A stretch of DNA of 50,780 nucleotides, taken from Nanobdellota archaeon. GTDB taxonomy: Archaea; Nanobdellota; Nanobdellia; Woesearchaeales; SM23-78. Both the position numbers and the translations under genes were made by a program. How positions within the stretch are numbered: the first letter of the stretch is position 1; each line of letters starts with the position of its first letter. The stretch covers positions 1-50,780 of the forward strand of contig JAHJQO010000006.1 in NCBI GenBank assembly GCA_018819305.1, in the 5' to 3' direction. The notes beneath the pieces are model-generated. The model was given only the letters and a program-made list of their open reading frames with translations, made no database searches and was not told the origin of the DNA. Positions 25,400 through 32,365 of the stretch are shown piece after piece.

Positions 25400-27904
25400 T
25401 TATACGACAGTGTTTACTGTTATTGTGTTTAAATCAGCCACAATAACTTCAACTTCTGTTCCAGACAAGTCGTAGTCTTCGTAGTCAGCCATTACATAAC
25501 AAGCTCCTAGAGTTTCTTGTGCTTCGTAACCTGCTACAAGTAAAGCGTTTTTAGCTGCGAACAGCTTAATAATTGCTTTTCCTGGTTCAAATCCTTCTGC
25601 ACAGTTCTCTGGGTTTCCCATAAGTTCTGCTGCTACTGTGTTTGCACATGGACCACCTACAACAATTAAGTTCTCGCTACCTAATGCTGGTGCATCGGTA
25701 TCTAGAACTGCCAATCCTACAGCGATTGGGTTTATGTTTGTTGTCATAACAGAACCATCGCCACCACCTGAAACTGCGGTGATTGATCCCATGGTTACGA
25801 ATACTTGTCCATATCTCTGCACAAGTGGGTACTCAATCATTATTTCTTCGATTGAAGACGAACTGGTTGGTGTGTACTTTTCAATTGTTGCACCATACCT
25901 TGTCATTCTGTGCTCATACTTGTCGTCATCTAACTTCTCATACATAGTTCCATTCACAGTGCCTGCCAACTGGTTTGCAGTTGTAGTGTTGGACAGAGTT
26001 ACTTTGATAACTTCTGGTCCGTCTACAGACTCGTCAAAGTTTGATGCAATTGTTGTTACAGTTACATTCATTCCTGTGTATGCGAAACCGAGTGGTTCAG
26101 TGTTGTTTGCTGTTCCTGCTGTGTAGTTGAAAGTCTGTGTTCCGAAGTCAATGATTGCTCCACCTTTTGCTACAGCTTGTACTTCTGCACTGTCAATTGC
26201 TCCAGATGCGTCAAGGTCCATGGCTAATGAGTACTTTTCAGTTGCGTCTGCTGTGCTCTCATCATATACCCAAAAGTTGTGGCTTGCTCCTGCAACAATA
26301 AGTTCACCAGTGACTACACCTGTAGTGTTGATGTATGAAACAACAATTGTTCCTCCTGCAATGTCGTCGAAGGTTACAGTGCTATCTCCTGTACTCAATG
26401 ACTTATATCTCAACACATTAACGACTGCTTTGTCATCAGTGTCACTAGCTGCTCTGTCTCTGACAATAAAGTAGTCATCGTCTGAAATCCAAGTCTCGTT
26501 AGCAAGACCTTGAGTTATGTTGACTGTGTACGGCTCTGTAAAGATAAAGTCGTCATCATTGTCTCCATAAGCCCAACCTTTATGAGCGTCGGTCTTATCA
26601 GTTACTAATGGGATTGTGTATTCATCTCCATTTAAGTTTGTAAATTTCAAATCATAGCTATGAGATGAAACTGGGTCAAACTTAATCGTTGACATACCTG
26701 GGTTTGTTAGACCTGCATAGAAAATATCCCAATTGTCTCCGAGCAATCCTTCTGGCTCTGTCAAGTAAGCTTTTAGTCCTTCACCTGCTGGTACCCAAAG
26801 TTCGTCATCAGCTGTTAACTTATATTTAATATAGTTCAGCTTGATATCTCCAGATTCGTTGGTTGCTTTTAAAATCAGGAATGCATTATCAATCCTGTTG
26901 CCGCCAACTTTTACAACACCAGCTGCATAGGTTGTATCTGCATAATCAGTGTCTTGTAATTCCACTTTGTTTGCTCCTAAGTAGAATTCAACCAAACCTT
27001 CCCTTTGGTTTGTCAGGATTTCCTGGACACCAACTGTCACATCTGAACCTAGAAGTTCTGTTCTACCTTCAGCAAGCTCTTTAGTTAGCATACCGTTGAC
27101 ACTTAGCTTTGCTTTTTGGTCTGTACTGTCGATGAATACTGCAGTTACTTCATACTCTTTGCCGTCGATAGTGTATGTTTTGGTTTCACCATCTCTTAGG
27201 GTATCTGCTACTTCTCCGCCCATAAGGTCCAGAGTTAGCTTGACACCTGAAATCTTTGCATCCACAATGGTGTAAGGTATGCCCATTATGTTCAAGACTT
27301 CACTTTCAAAGTCAAGCAAATCTACACTGCTTGTGACTTCTGAAACTGCTCCTTCTGTGAATTCCATGTGGTATTCAAAGAATATTGCATCAGATGCGAT
27401 TTTCATGAAATCTGCAGATACATCTGTGTTACTGTCTTGTTCATAAGCAATACTCAATCCAGAGTTTTCAAATTTCAGGTATTGCTTCACAGGTGTTGTG
27501 CTGCTTCCTGATGTGAAAACACCAGATGATAGTCCGTCCAAGTCAGCGTCTGTAAAAGTTGTTTTTACAGATCCTAGAGCTTCCCCAAGATATGGGATGT
27601 CAGATCCTGTCTTGAATTCGGCTGAGTCACCGGTAACTGTCGTTGTTCCTGCCACACCAGGTACTTCTACTTCGCTGGTTACTGAAGCTGCTGCTTGTAG
27701 GCTTGCAGCCAAGTCAATCGCACCTACGACGTCTGAGGTAGCTGCATTAGCTCCCACGACGATTTTACCGTCGAAAACACCGTTTGCTACGAAAGGCGCA
27801 GGATAGTTGCCCAAGTCTGCTGCTGCTCCCATGATAGTGGCACCCAACATGGTTGTTCCAGCAACAAGAGCTGCTATCTTTTTTACTGTCTTTCTTATAT
27901 CCAT
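25400..27904 (-). CDS. S-layer protein
   Basis: Main cell-envelope lattice protein, 834 residues. The start (MDIRKTVKKIAALVAGTTML then GATIMGAAADLGNYPAPFV and GKIVVGANAATSDVVGAIDL) matches the Methanococcus-type S-layer family, with signal cleavage after AAA or nearby. The C-terminal domain (GSENLIVVGGPCANTVAAEL; AIIKLFAAKNALLVAGYEAQ; TEVEVIVADLNTITV) is the family's conserved end. The middle is acidic and beta-rich. Codon choice is noticeably more GC-rich and regular than in neighbours, as for a highly expressed gene. It has a strong ribosome site inside a hairpin, a long AT-rich upstream region with several promoter candidates, and an oligo-T terminator. Confidence 0.95.
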   Translation of the reverse strand: MDIRKTVKKIAALVAGTTMLGATIMGAAADLGNYPAPFVANGVFDGKIVVGANAATSDVVGAIDLAASLQAAASVTSEVEVPGVAGTTTVTGDSAEFKTGSDIPYLGEALGSVKTTFTDADLDGLSSGVFTSGSSTTPVKQYLKFENSGLSIAYEQDSNTDVSADFMKIASDAIFFEYHMEFTEGAVSEVTSSVDLLDFESEVLNIMGIPYTIVDAKISGVKLTLDLMGGEVADTLRDGETKTYTIDGKEYEVTAVFIDSTDQKAKLSVNGMLTKELAEGRTELLGSDVTVGVQEILTNQREGLVEFYLGANKVELQDTDYADTTYAAGVVKVGGNRIDNAFLILKATNESGDIKLNYIKYKLTADDELWVPAGEGLKAYLTEPEGLLGDNWDIFYAGLTNPGMSTIKFDPVSSHSYDLKFTNLNGDEYTIPLVTDKTDAHKGWAYGDNDDDFIFTEPYTVNITQGLANETWISDDDYFIVRDRAASDTDDKAVVNVLRYKSLSTGDSTVTFDDIAGGTIVVSYINTTGVVTGELIVAGASHNFWVYDESTADATEKYSLAMDLDASGAIDSAEVQAVAKGGAIIDFGTQTFNYTAGTANNTEPLGFAYTGMNVTVTTIASNFDESVDGPEVIKVTLSNTTTANQLAGTVNGTMYEKLDDDKYEHRMTRYGATIEKYTPTSSSSIEEIMIEYPLVQRYGQVFVTMGSITAVSGGGDGSVMTTNINPIAVGLAVLDTDAPALGSENLIVVGGPCANTVAAELMGNPENCAEGFEPGKAIIKLFAAKNALLVAGYEAQETLGACYVMADYEDYDLSGTEVEVIVADLNTITVNTVV

Positions 27905-27924
27905 TTAAACACCTCCGTGTTTAA
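27905..27924 (-). promoter_or_regulatory. Shine-Dalgarno hairpin of the S-layer gene
   Basis: On the minus strand TTAAACAC-GGAG-GTGTTTAA is a perfect 8-bp stem with the Shine-Dalgarno core as its 4-nt loop, immediately followed by the ATG. GGAGGTG gives a full match to an archaeal anti-SD. The hairpin could present the site in an exposed loop, protect the mRNA 5' end, or allow regulation. S27e has the same design. Confidence 0.7.
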
Positions 27925-27929
27925 CCTTT

Positions 27930-28292
27930 TGTTTTAACTATGTCGTCTACACATTAATATATAGGGTTTGCGCTATATAACTGCGTTCACAGTCATATTT
28001 TAAGCCCCTATACATTCATGTATATAGTCAACTAATCGTATGCTCTTCATAGTCAACTTTTATTTATAAAGTTTTCGTAACCCCTTGTTTTCAACAGTTG
28101 CATTGGTTGCTAAATAGTCTGAAAGTTAGGAATTCAAATATATTAAGCGTTATTAATTATTAAGTGACTACATAGTTTATTTATAAATGAAAATCATGTG
28201 ATTGTATCATATTAATTAATAGATAAGATATATGTATAATAAATATTATATGCAATCAATAAAAAAATAATATGTTGTATTAATAAAAAAAC
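27930..28292 (-). promoter_or_regulatory. S-layer upstream region with several promoter and operator-like sites
   Basis: A 370-bp gene-free stretch. On the minus strand TATA-like boxes appear at about 27957-27963, 27972-27979, 28021-28026 and 28061-28069, so several start points are possible. A perfect inverted repeat TATACAT/ATGTATA lies at 28009-28024. The decamer ATAGTCAACT (plus strand) occurs at 28024 and 28049, 25 bp apart, so both copies face the same side of the helix only loosely. The distal part toward the tRNA gene is plain AT-rich sequence with nothing I can identify. Confidence 0.5.
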
Positions 28293-28424
28293 TGCGGGGG
28301 AAGAGATTTGAACTCTCGTAGGCACTAAGCCACTGGGTGTCTCCAAGTCATAGCGTGAAGCTCATCACACCCAAAAATTGGACTTACCTAAGCCCAGCCC
28401 GTTTGACCGCTCCGGCACCCCCGC
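28293..28424 (-). tRNA. tRNA-Leu (UAG) with a 48-nt intron
   Basis: Class II tRNA. The acceptor stem GCGGGGG pairs with CCCCCGC and the discriminator is A; CCA is not encoded. The anticodon stem CTGGG/CCCAG encloses CTTAGG, with anticodon TAG at 28388-28390. A variable arm with GGC/GCC and a T arm GAGAG/CTCTT follow. The intron (28339-28386) lies at the canonical position 37/38. Its ends pair as AAGTC/GACTT, giving a somewhat relaxed bulge-helix-bulge for the splicing endonuclease. The mature tRNA would be 84 nt. Confidence 0.95.
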
Positions 28425-28570
28425 AAGAAGGTCTTATGAGAGTGAATTTCTTTTGTTTAAAAAACTTACTACAAAATCATAAAAACATTATATATAATGT
28501 GGACTTTTTATTTTAATAATATAAGTATACTAATCAAAATCAAAAAATTCAAGAAATTATTAGAAGTAAT

Positions 28571-28738
28571 TTATTTCTTCTTCCGCCAGTTATACACTCT
28601 CATCTTAGAACTGGTTCCAAAACCACATTTGGAACACCTTTTTTTTCTGATGTGGTATGTATGTTCTCCGCATCGTCTGCAACGTATATGGGTTTTTTTG
28701 CCTGACTTTTTCCCCATAGAAGGTGTTCCTTTGGTCAT
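28571..28738 (-). CDS. rpl37e: Ribosomal protein L37e
   Basis: Short gene (55 residues). The translation starts [20 protein letters not shown] and continues with the zinc-ribbon pairs CRRC and CSKC and the ending [17 protein letters not shown], diagnostic of L37e in the 50S subunit. AGGTGA stands eight bases before the ATG. It follows the LSm gene by 27 bp, the conserved archaeal LSm-L37e operon. A longer frame on the opposite strand here is a shadow. Confidence 0.96.
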   Translation of the reverse strand: MTKGTPSMGKKSGKKTHIRCRRCGEHTYHIRKKRCSKCGFGTSSKMRVYNWRKKK

Positions 28739-28765
28739 ATTATTTCACCTGTTTAGAAACATAAT

Positions 28766-28990
28766 TTATTGTGTTGAGATGATTGTGATTGTGTCTCCTC
28801 TGATAAAGACTGTTCCTAGTTTTCTTTTCATCTCTCCATCAACTCTTTCCTCTGCATCAGTTAATACTGTATTAATATGTATGTCAAATGATACTAAGGT
28901 TCCTGTGTACTGTCTTTGATTTTTTAATTCTACTATTACTCTTTTTCCTCTTGCACTGTTCAATGCGTCAAGTGGTCTTGCTGCTTCCAT
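28766..28990 (-). CDS. Sm-like archaeal protein (LSm)
   Basis: RNA-binding ring-forming protein of 74 residues. The Sm1 motif (KRVIVELKNQRQYTGTLVSFDIHINTVL) and the Sm2 motif (GTVFIRGDTITII) are complete. Sm proteins bind U-rich RNA and are found with L37e in archaea. AGGTGATAAAAC precedes the ATG, and a TATA box (TTTATAAATAG) lies about 55 nt upstream, giving a short leader. The 18-bp repeat at 29068 lies just upstream of this promoter. Confidence 0.95.
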   Translation of the reverse strand: MEAARPLDALNSARGKRVIVELKNQRQYTGTLVSFDIHINTVLTDAEERVDGEMKRKLGTVFIRGDTITIISTQ

Positions 28991-29067
28991 GTTTTATCAC
29001 CTACAAAATAAAAAAACTTATTTTTTTGAGGTATTGTAAACTATTTATAAATGTTATTATAATTTGA

Positions 29068-29085
29068 GCTGTAAAGTTAACGTCA
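29068..29085 (+). repeat. 18-bp direct repeat, left copy (att-like)
   Basis: GCTGTAAAGTTAACGTCA occurs here and, identically and in the same direction, at 30880-30897. The pair brackets an island of 1.8 kb. A shorter relative (AAAGTTAACG) is at about 30746. Confidence 0.5.
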
Positions 29086-29103
29086 TTTAAATAACAAAAA
29101 AAT

Positions 29104-29299
29104 TTATCGTTTAAATATGATATTCAATGCTTTCTGCTGTTCTTCACTTATATTTTCAGAAGCATCAATTATCTTTTGGATTTTTGTCTGAATCACAATA
29201 TTTGAATCCCCCTGCACAATTTGAATATTTTTTCCATAAACAATTATAGGAGTATTTTTTTTATTTGATTTCTTTTCTGTGAGAAATTTGAATATATAA
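29104..29299 (-). pseudogene. 3' remnant of a gene cut off by a transposase remnant
   Basis: The minus-strand frame ends at 29104 with a plausible C-terminus (KNTPIIVYGKNIQIVQGDSN, then IDASENISEEQQKALNIIFK) preceded by a short hydrophobic stretch. The frame stays open to 29445, but everything beyond about 29300 is the antisense of the transposase remnant, so the true 5' end is lost. The GKNIQIVQGDSNIVIQ part resembles the TGENIKIG stretch of the gene at 29545, so both may belong to one family of unknown function. Confidence 0.55.
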
Positions 29300-29464
29300 C
29301 TAGCTATAATACTAGCAGGAATAATCCTACAACACAACTTCATAGAAAGCCACACCACCACAGGAGTAAGACCATGCGAACTAGCCAACCTAAACATAGG
29401 ACAAGGAACAAACAAATGGCTAGAACTCATAAAAACAGCTAGCATTGGATTAAATTACAAATAA
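29300..29464 (+). pseudogene. C-terminal remnant of an IS6/IS240-like DDE transposase
   Basis: A 54-residue frame ending at 29464 reads LAGIILQHNFIESHTTTGVR followed by PCELANLNIGQGTNKWLELI. This matches the end of IS240/IS6-like DDE transposases (HNFIRPH..L..KTP.E.AG........KW..LI), with the final catalytic Glu region missing upstream. No start codon, inverted repeats or earlier catalytic part remain. The sequence is T-poor on its coding strand, like the fibre-gene repeats at 44.4-46.5 kb. Confidence 0.75.
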
Positions 29465-29544
29465 ACCCTTTTATCGAACTGTTTTAGGTGTAGAAGACAA
29501 GAATTAACCTTAATATAACCCTTAAGAATAACGATATTAAAAAA

Positions 29545-30363
29545 TTATTCCTTTTTAATCCTTATTTCATATATTTGAGCTTTTAAACCTAAAGGGGTAG
29601 AAAAGCGATTATCGTCAACCTCATAATGCTTCTCTATCTTAAGTTCTTCTACAATCTTTCCTACTTTAACAATATTATTCTCACCAATCGCGTGTAATTT
29701 TATGAAAGGGATGTTGCTTAGTTTAAGTCTTTTTGTTATTTCGTGTTTAAGTTTTTCTTGGTTTGTATAATTCCCAACAAAAACTGCGGTTGGAAAGAAT
29801 TTCATTAAACTTCTATAAAATTTATTATACTCTTCAACATATTTTTCTTCTCCGTGACGTGATTTCATAACATCCATAAATGGTAGAATTAATTCATCAA
29901 AATAACCAGTGCTCATTAAATTAAAAAGCTTTTTCCCATTTTCAGGACAGTTCTTCTCCAACTGCCCTATGAGCTCATCAAAAAGCTTTTTATCTTTCCT
30001 TTTAGAGGCCAAAAAAGCTCTCCGCGCCATAAGAACACATTCAATTTCAGTTGAATTTAAAATTTTTCTTAATTTTTTCAAACTCTCTTTTTCCTGAATA
30101 CTTATTTGTTCATATTCAAGATAATCATCAACAATATCTTTATGCACAACCGGGAGTGGAAGTGTGTCCCTCTTTTTATATTTCTCCAACTCGTTGTAAA
30201 AGTTATCTATAACTTTTTTATCTTTAATGAGTTGGTCGCCTATTTTTATATTCTCTCCAGTAATGATTATTTTTCTGTTATCAGTTTTTCTAAAATCTAA
30301 TTTTATATTAATCTTAGGAGCTACTGCTTTTAAAGCCTTAAGAAGAAAGTCAGACCAATTCAT
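29545..30363 (-). CDS. Hypothetical protein, 272 aa (island gene)
   Basis: Unrecognised. The first 50 residues contain RKIIITGENIKIGDQ, resembling the remnant at 29104. The middle is helical and charged (LEYEQISIQEKESLKKLRKI; VLMARRAFLASKRKDKKLFD), and the last 80 residues look alpha-beta (FPTAVFVGNYTNQEKLKHEI; VKVGKIVEELKIEKHYEVDD). No membrane helix or catalytic motif is obvious. It begins one base after the stop of the gene at 30365, without its own ribosome site, so the two are translationally coupled. The setting (transposase remnant, flanking direct repeats) suggests transferred DNA of unknown role. Confidence 0.7.
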   Translation of the reverse strand: MNWSDFLLKALKAVAPKINIKLDFRKTDNRKIIITGENIKIGDQLIKDKKVIDNFYNELEKYKKRDTLPLPVVHKDIVDDYLEYEQISIQEKESLKKLRKILNSTEIECVLMARRAFLASKRKDKKLFDELIGQLEKNCPENGKKLFNLMSTGYFDELILPFMDVMKSRHGEEKYVEEYNKFYRSLMKFFPTAVFVGNYTNQEKLKHEITKRLKLSNIPFIKLHAIGENNIVKVGKIVEELKIEKHYEVDDNRFSTPLGLKAQIYEIRIKKE

Positions 30364-30364
30364 T

Positions 30365-30619
30365 TTAATCTAATCCACTAAAATATTTAACTAACTCTGA
30401 TTCTTCTTTCTTTATTGCTATCTTAGAACCTTTTAGAAAACCGCCAAAATTATTATTTGGTATGACTTCAAAATCGGGATTAGTAAGAAGTTTGCCCTTT
30501 TCATCAAGAATATCCGATTTCTCAACTTTAAATCCTAAAGCCTTGAGTAATCTTGATTTTGAAGTGTCATCAAAAACCAAGATTGGTTCTTCATTACTCA
30601 TTTTTTCATTATCAGCCAT
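30365..30619 (-). CDS. Hypothetical protein, 84 aa (island gene)
   Basis: Small acidic protein without a recognised domain. I prefer the ATG at 30619 (MADNEKMS) to the in-frame TTG at 30625: AGGGGG lies six bases before the ATG. The same arrangement, AGGGGG then TTGA and ATG, precedes the PC4-like gene at 30998. The protein pairs with the downstream 272-residue protein in a two-gene operon. A two-gene layout with a small first protein recalls toxin-antitoxin or regulator-effector pairs, but no family match supports that. Confidence 0.65.
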   Translation of the reverse strand: MADNEKMSNEEPILVFDDTSKSRLLKALGFKVEKSDILDEKGKLLTNPDFEVIPNNNFGGFLKGSKIAIKKEESELVKYFSGLD

Positions 30620-30997
30620 GTTCAACCCCCTAAAAGTTCGTTTCTAAGGAAATCTCTTTATTTTATAAATGTTTCCTCTGAAACCCACTTTAAAGGGATA
30701 AAAAGCAATCACCTCTAACACCATTTTTCATTTAAGGGTATATAAAGTTAACGATTTTCACCTCTTTCTTCGATTAGTTCTGGGTTTCTTTTTCTGTTAA
30801 ACTGCCAAGTTATAAATTTATCATTTACAATACATTTATAGTTTTAGCATGGCGAATAGTATGATTAGAAAAATAACGGGCTGTAAAGTTAACGTCAACT
30901 CATTATAATTTAAGTATAATTATCGTGATATATAGAAAAATTTATATGTCTCTTAATATTCGCTTATTAATAATTAATAAGTATAGGGGGGTTGAGT
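30620..30997. other. Intergenic region between the island genes and the PC4-like gene
   Basis: Gene-free 378 bp. It holds divergent AT-rich promoter sequence, the right copy of the 18-bp repeat (30880-30897), a partial copy (AAAGTTAACG, about 30746) and a 19-codon frame starting at the ATG at 30850 that I do not regard as a gene. TATA-like boxes for the PC4-like gene lie around 30930-30945. Confidence 0.4.
30880..30897 (+). repeat. 18-bp direct repeat, right copy (att-like)
   Basis: Identical to 29068-29085. Together they bound the island containing the transposase remnant, the broken gene and two hypothetical genes. They could be attachment sites or a target duplication; alternatively each could be an operator near the LSm and PC4 promoters. 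Confidence 0.5.
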
Positions 30998-31204
30998 ATG
31001 GAAGAACAAGAAATTGGAAGATTAAAAAAAACTGAGTCCACTAGTGTTGTAATAAGGATTAATGAGTTCCAAGGAGAAAAAGGTGTGGACATTAGAGAGT
31101 TTGTTGAAACTAACAAATACACCGGACTCACGAAAAAAGGAACTCGTATCCCTGTCAGCAAGTGGCCTGAGTTCAAAGCCCTTATCGACAAGGTTGAAAT
31201 TTAA
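30998..31204 (+). CDS. PC4/Sub1-like transcriptional coactivator
   Basis: Small protein of 68 residues matching the single-stranded-DNA-binding PC4 domain: VVIRINEFQGEKGVDIREFV, then YTGLTKKGTRIPVSKWPEFK. Residues of the PC4 core (R.NEF.G...DIREF, KG..... W..F) are kept. In eukaryotes PC4 is a transcription coactivator; archaeal and bacterial versions bind single-stranded DNA and may act in transcription or repair. The ATG at 30998 follows AGGGGGG by six bases. It is monocistronic, just outside the direct-repeat island. Confidence 0.85.
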   Translation: MEEQEIGRLKKTESTSVVIRINEFQGEKGVDIREFVETNKYTGLTKKGTRIPVSKWPEFKALIDKVEI

Positions 31205-31308
31205 ATTGTTTTTCAATGTATTCAGTATTTTTTCTTATTATCATTATAAGAAGTATATATAACACAAAAACATTACATTTATAAACACATAATTTTTTCT
31301 TCACGTGC

Positions 31309-31689
31309 ATGGTTATTATTCAAGCTAAACCAAAAAGAAAGCCTAGTGGTGCAAGATATACCAGCACAAGGACTAAGAGAATTCATCAAAAGGGCAGTCT
31401 TCCTACTAACACAAGGATTGGTGAGAAAGATACTCGAACTTTGAGAACCAAAGGCGGCAGTTCCAAGACAAAACTCTTGTTTGCTGACAAGGTTAATCTT
31501 TTTAATCCTAATACCCGAAAATGCACTGTCGAGGAGATTAAGACTGTGCTTGAAAGCCCCGCGAACAGGCATTTTGTAAGGCGTAATATAATTACAAAAG
31601 GTACTATTATTGATACTTCTAAAGGCAAAGCAAAAATTACCAGCCAGCCTGGCCAGGATGGAATGGTCAATGCTATTATTGTAAAATAA
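31309..31689 (+). CDS. rps8e: Ribosomal protein S8e
   Basis: Archaeal/eukaryotic-type 30S protein, 126 residues. Matches include RKPSGARYTSTRTKRIHQKG, the GGSSKTKLL strand, ESPANRHFVRRNIITKGTII and the end KAKITSQPGQDGMVNAIIVK. A TATA box (ATTTATAAAC, about 31278-31287) lies 27 nt before the ATG and no ribosome site is present, so the mRNA is leaderless. It is monocistronic, with its own promoter and an unrelated gene following. Confidence 0.96.
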   Translation: MVIIQAKPKRKPSGARYTSTRTKRIHQKGSLPTNTRIGEKDTRTLRTKGGSSKTKLLFADKVNLFNPNTRKCTVEEIKTVLESPANRHFVRRNIITKGTIIDTSKGKAKITSQPGQDGMVNAIIVK

Positions 31690-31768
31690 ATTAACTTATT
31701 CTTTAACTACTTTAAAGTGGTTATAAAACGAAAGCTTTATAAATGATAAAATCAACAAGGATTCTAAA

Positions 31769-32356
31769 ATGGATATAAGACCAATTGAAAACTGGAATGA
31801 TTATCTCAACTATTGCAGTCTTACACCTCCAAAAAATTATAGCAAACCAAATCCTATTGATTATCTCGTAGCAAACATAGCCAAGAAAACACCACTCACA
31901 GCAAAGGCTAAAAGAGCTGTTCTAAAAACCATTTATGACAATCTAAATATCAAAGGAGGAAAAGCACCAATTGATGAAGCTCCTGATAAAAATGTTCATG
32001 CTGCTTTTCAAAGAGTTTTTTTAGGTAAAGATAAAAAAATAAATTATGATCGCATTAAAAATCAACTGAGGCAACTAAAAAGAAAAGATTCTCCTATTCA
32101 AAAACAAATTGATTTTTACAGAAAGAACCTTGCTTATCAAATTGAAAACACAGCATTAGAACAAATCAATCTACCGGATTTGGTAAGCACAGATGTTATT
32201 TTTGGTCATGAACTTCCATTTCCAAAGTCAATGGAAATCAGAGACACAATTGAGCAAAAAATTGAGCAGAGTTCAAAAAATGATGTTACTGAATTAAGAA
32301 AAACTTTTGGCGATCCAGTAATGCTCCAATACGCAGCAACGCATCAATACAAATAA
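31769..32356 (+). CDS. Hypothetical protein, 195 aa
   Basis: Unrecognised soluble protein. It is rich in Lys, Asn and Gln, with a helical middle (RIKNQLRQLKRKDSPIQKQI) and no membrane segment, signal peptide or cysteine motif beyond a single Cys near residue 16. A TATA box (CTTTATAAATG) about 30 nt upstream supports the start. It stands between S8e and the convergent thioredoxin-DsbD gene. I cannot suggest a function. Confidence 0.75.
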   Translation: MDIRPIENWNDYLNYCSLTPPKNYSKPNPIDYLVANIAKKTPLTAKAKRAVLKTIYDNLNIKGGKAPIDEAPDKNVHAAFQRVFLGKDKKINYDRIKNQLRQLKRKDSPIQKQIDFYRKNLAYQIENTALEQINLPDLVSTDVIFGHELPFPKSMEIRDTIEQKIEQSSKNDVTELRKTFGDPVMLQYAATHQYK

Positions 32357-32365
32357 AACCTTTTT

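Noticed and set aside
28339-28386. Box C-like GTGATGA in the tRNA-Leu intron, suggesting a C/D guide RNA
   Set aside because: No box D (CTGA) at a suitable distance and the intron is too short for a normal guide.
28497-28919. 140-codon plus-strand frame opposite L37e and LSm
   Set aside because: It is antisense to two clearly conserved genes and resembles no known protein.
30850-30909. 19-codon frame with a TATA box upstream, covering the right 18-bp repeat
   Set aside because: Too short, without a ribosome site or recognisable sequence; the overlap with the repeat is likely coincidence.
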